From Acidilobaceae archaeon (GTDB lineage: Archaea > Thermoproteota > Thermoprotei_A > Sulfolobales > Acidilobaceae), in NCBI GenBank assembly GCA_027039295.1, contig JALWEW010000007.1:1-5780 (forward strand): a DNA stretch of 5,780 nucleotides, read 5' to 3'. Below are positions 5,645 to 5,780 of the stretch, in pieces. Under the pieces are notes generated by a model, which saw only the letters and a program-made list of their open reading frames with translations, made no database searches and was not told the origin of the DNA. How positions within the stretch are numbered: position 1 is the stretch's first letter; each line of letters begins with the position of its first letter. Position numbers and translations under genes: made by a program.

Positions 5645-5661
5645 GGGGGCCCTCAGCAGTC

Positions 5662-5688
5662 CACGCCCTCTCCCCCCGGGGGGGGCGT
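5662..5688. repeat. GC-rich inverted repeat upstream of the nnr promoter
   Basis: ACGCCC (5662-5667) and GGGCGT (5683-5688) bracket a perfect 12-bp palindrome, CCCCCCGGGGGG (5672-5683), so most of the segment can fold into one G-C hairpin. It lies about 20 bp upstream of the nnr TATA box. It might be the end structure of an upstream minus-strand transcript or a protein-binding site. A second copy of the ten bases GGGGGCGTCA (5681-5690) occurs at 5765-5774. Confidence 0.4.
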
Positions 5689-5780
5689 CAGAGCCTCGCC
5701 CGAGCGATCATCATTGGGGGCGGGGGTTCGGGGCCATCCTCTCCTATCACCGGCCCCCCTCTGCGGGGGCGTCATCTAAC
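5689..5780. other. Right-edge non-coding stretch with small inverted repeats
   Basis: No convincing gene is seen. There is an inverted repeat GGGGCC (5730-5735) / GGCCCC (5752-5757), and CCCCC (5755-5759) / GGGGG (5765-5769) around five bases. On the minus strand the only frame open from the edge ends in tandem stops TGA TAG at 5749-5744, which leaves room for at most ten residues of an upstream gene. The stretch is too short to judge. Confidence 0.3.

Noticed and set aside
5653..5714. Possible C/D box small RNA on the minus strand: box C ATGATGA (5714-5708) and CTGA at 5691-5688 and 5656-5653.
   Set aside because: There is no C' box between the two CTGA copies, the first spacer is 16 nt (rather long), and no convincing terminal stem flanks the boxes. 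The motifs are short enough to occur by chance.
5711..5737. Tiny minus-strand frame beginning ATG at 5737 after GGAGAGG and ending TGA TGA, coding MAPNPRPQ.
   Set aside because: Eight codons, SD too close to the ATG, proline-rich as expected of any GC-rich stretch; no supporting context.
5747..5779. C-terminal end of a minus-strand gene entering from the right edge, stopping at TGA 5749-5747.
   Set aside because: Only ten codons are visible and nothing in them is recognisable, so a gene cannot be supported.
5372..5779. Plus-strand open frame running to the right edge.
   Set aside because: Its first half is antisense to nnr, the rest is proline/glycine-rich without a recognisable domain, and its start lies inside nnr without a promoter.

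Overview
The window looks like chromosomal DNA from a hyperthermophilic crenarchaeon, probably of the Desulfurococcales/Pyrodictiaceae type. This is inferred from several things seen together: very GC-rich, tightly packed genes; heavy use of AGG for Arg and ATA for Ile; GTG and TTG start codons; G-rich Shine-Dalgarno (SD) sequences of the GGGGGTG type; and isolated TATA boxes as the only AT-rich islands between genes. No species is claimed. I see no mobile element, CRISPR array, rRNA or tRNA.

Layout. (1) 14-1315, minus strand: a complete enolase with all catalytic residues. (2) 1316-1384: a short divergent promoter region with one near-symmetric TATA element that can serve both directions. 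(3) 1385-3240, plus strand: a three-gene cluster with a stand-alone TrkA/RCK-type NAD-binding ion-transport regulator, a three-helix MscS-type channel of standard MscS length, and a small two-CxxC zinc-ribbon protein with a basic head and an acidic tail. (4) 3241-3351: a GC-rich convergent spacer with several small inverted repeats. (5) 3352-5601, minus strand: two NAD-related genes. The upstream one is the fused NAD(P)HX epimerase/ADP-dependent dehydratase (Nnr); the downstream one is a nicotinamidase-type cysteine hydrolase. (6) 5602-5780: the Nnr promoter and leader, plus a GC-rich hairpin region running to the window edge.

How the genes may work together. Enolase is ordinary glycolysis/gluconeogenesis. 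The TrkA-like protein has no TrkH/KtrB partner in the window and sits 14-23 bp from an MscS-type channel, so a nucleotide- or ion-gated MscS channel is a reasonable inference. Nnr and the nicotinamidase form an NAD maintenance pair: one repairs hydrated NAD(P)H, the other recycles nicotinamide. The SD of the nicotinamidase lies in the 3' arm of a perfect 8-bp hairpin in the 66-nt gap, which suggests translational control when the gene is read through from nnr.

In three genes (the channel, the zinc ribbon and nnr) the longest possible reading frame probably begins too early; SD and TATA positions support starts 9-21 nt further downstream.
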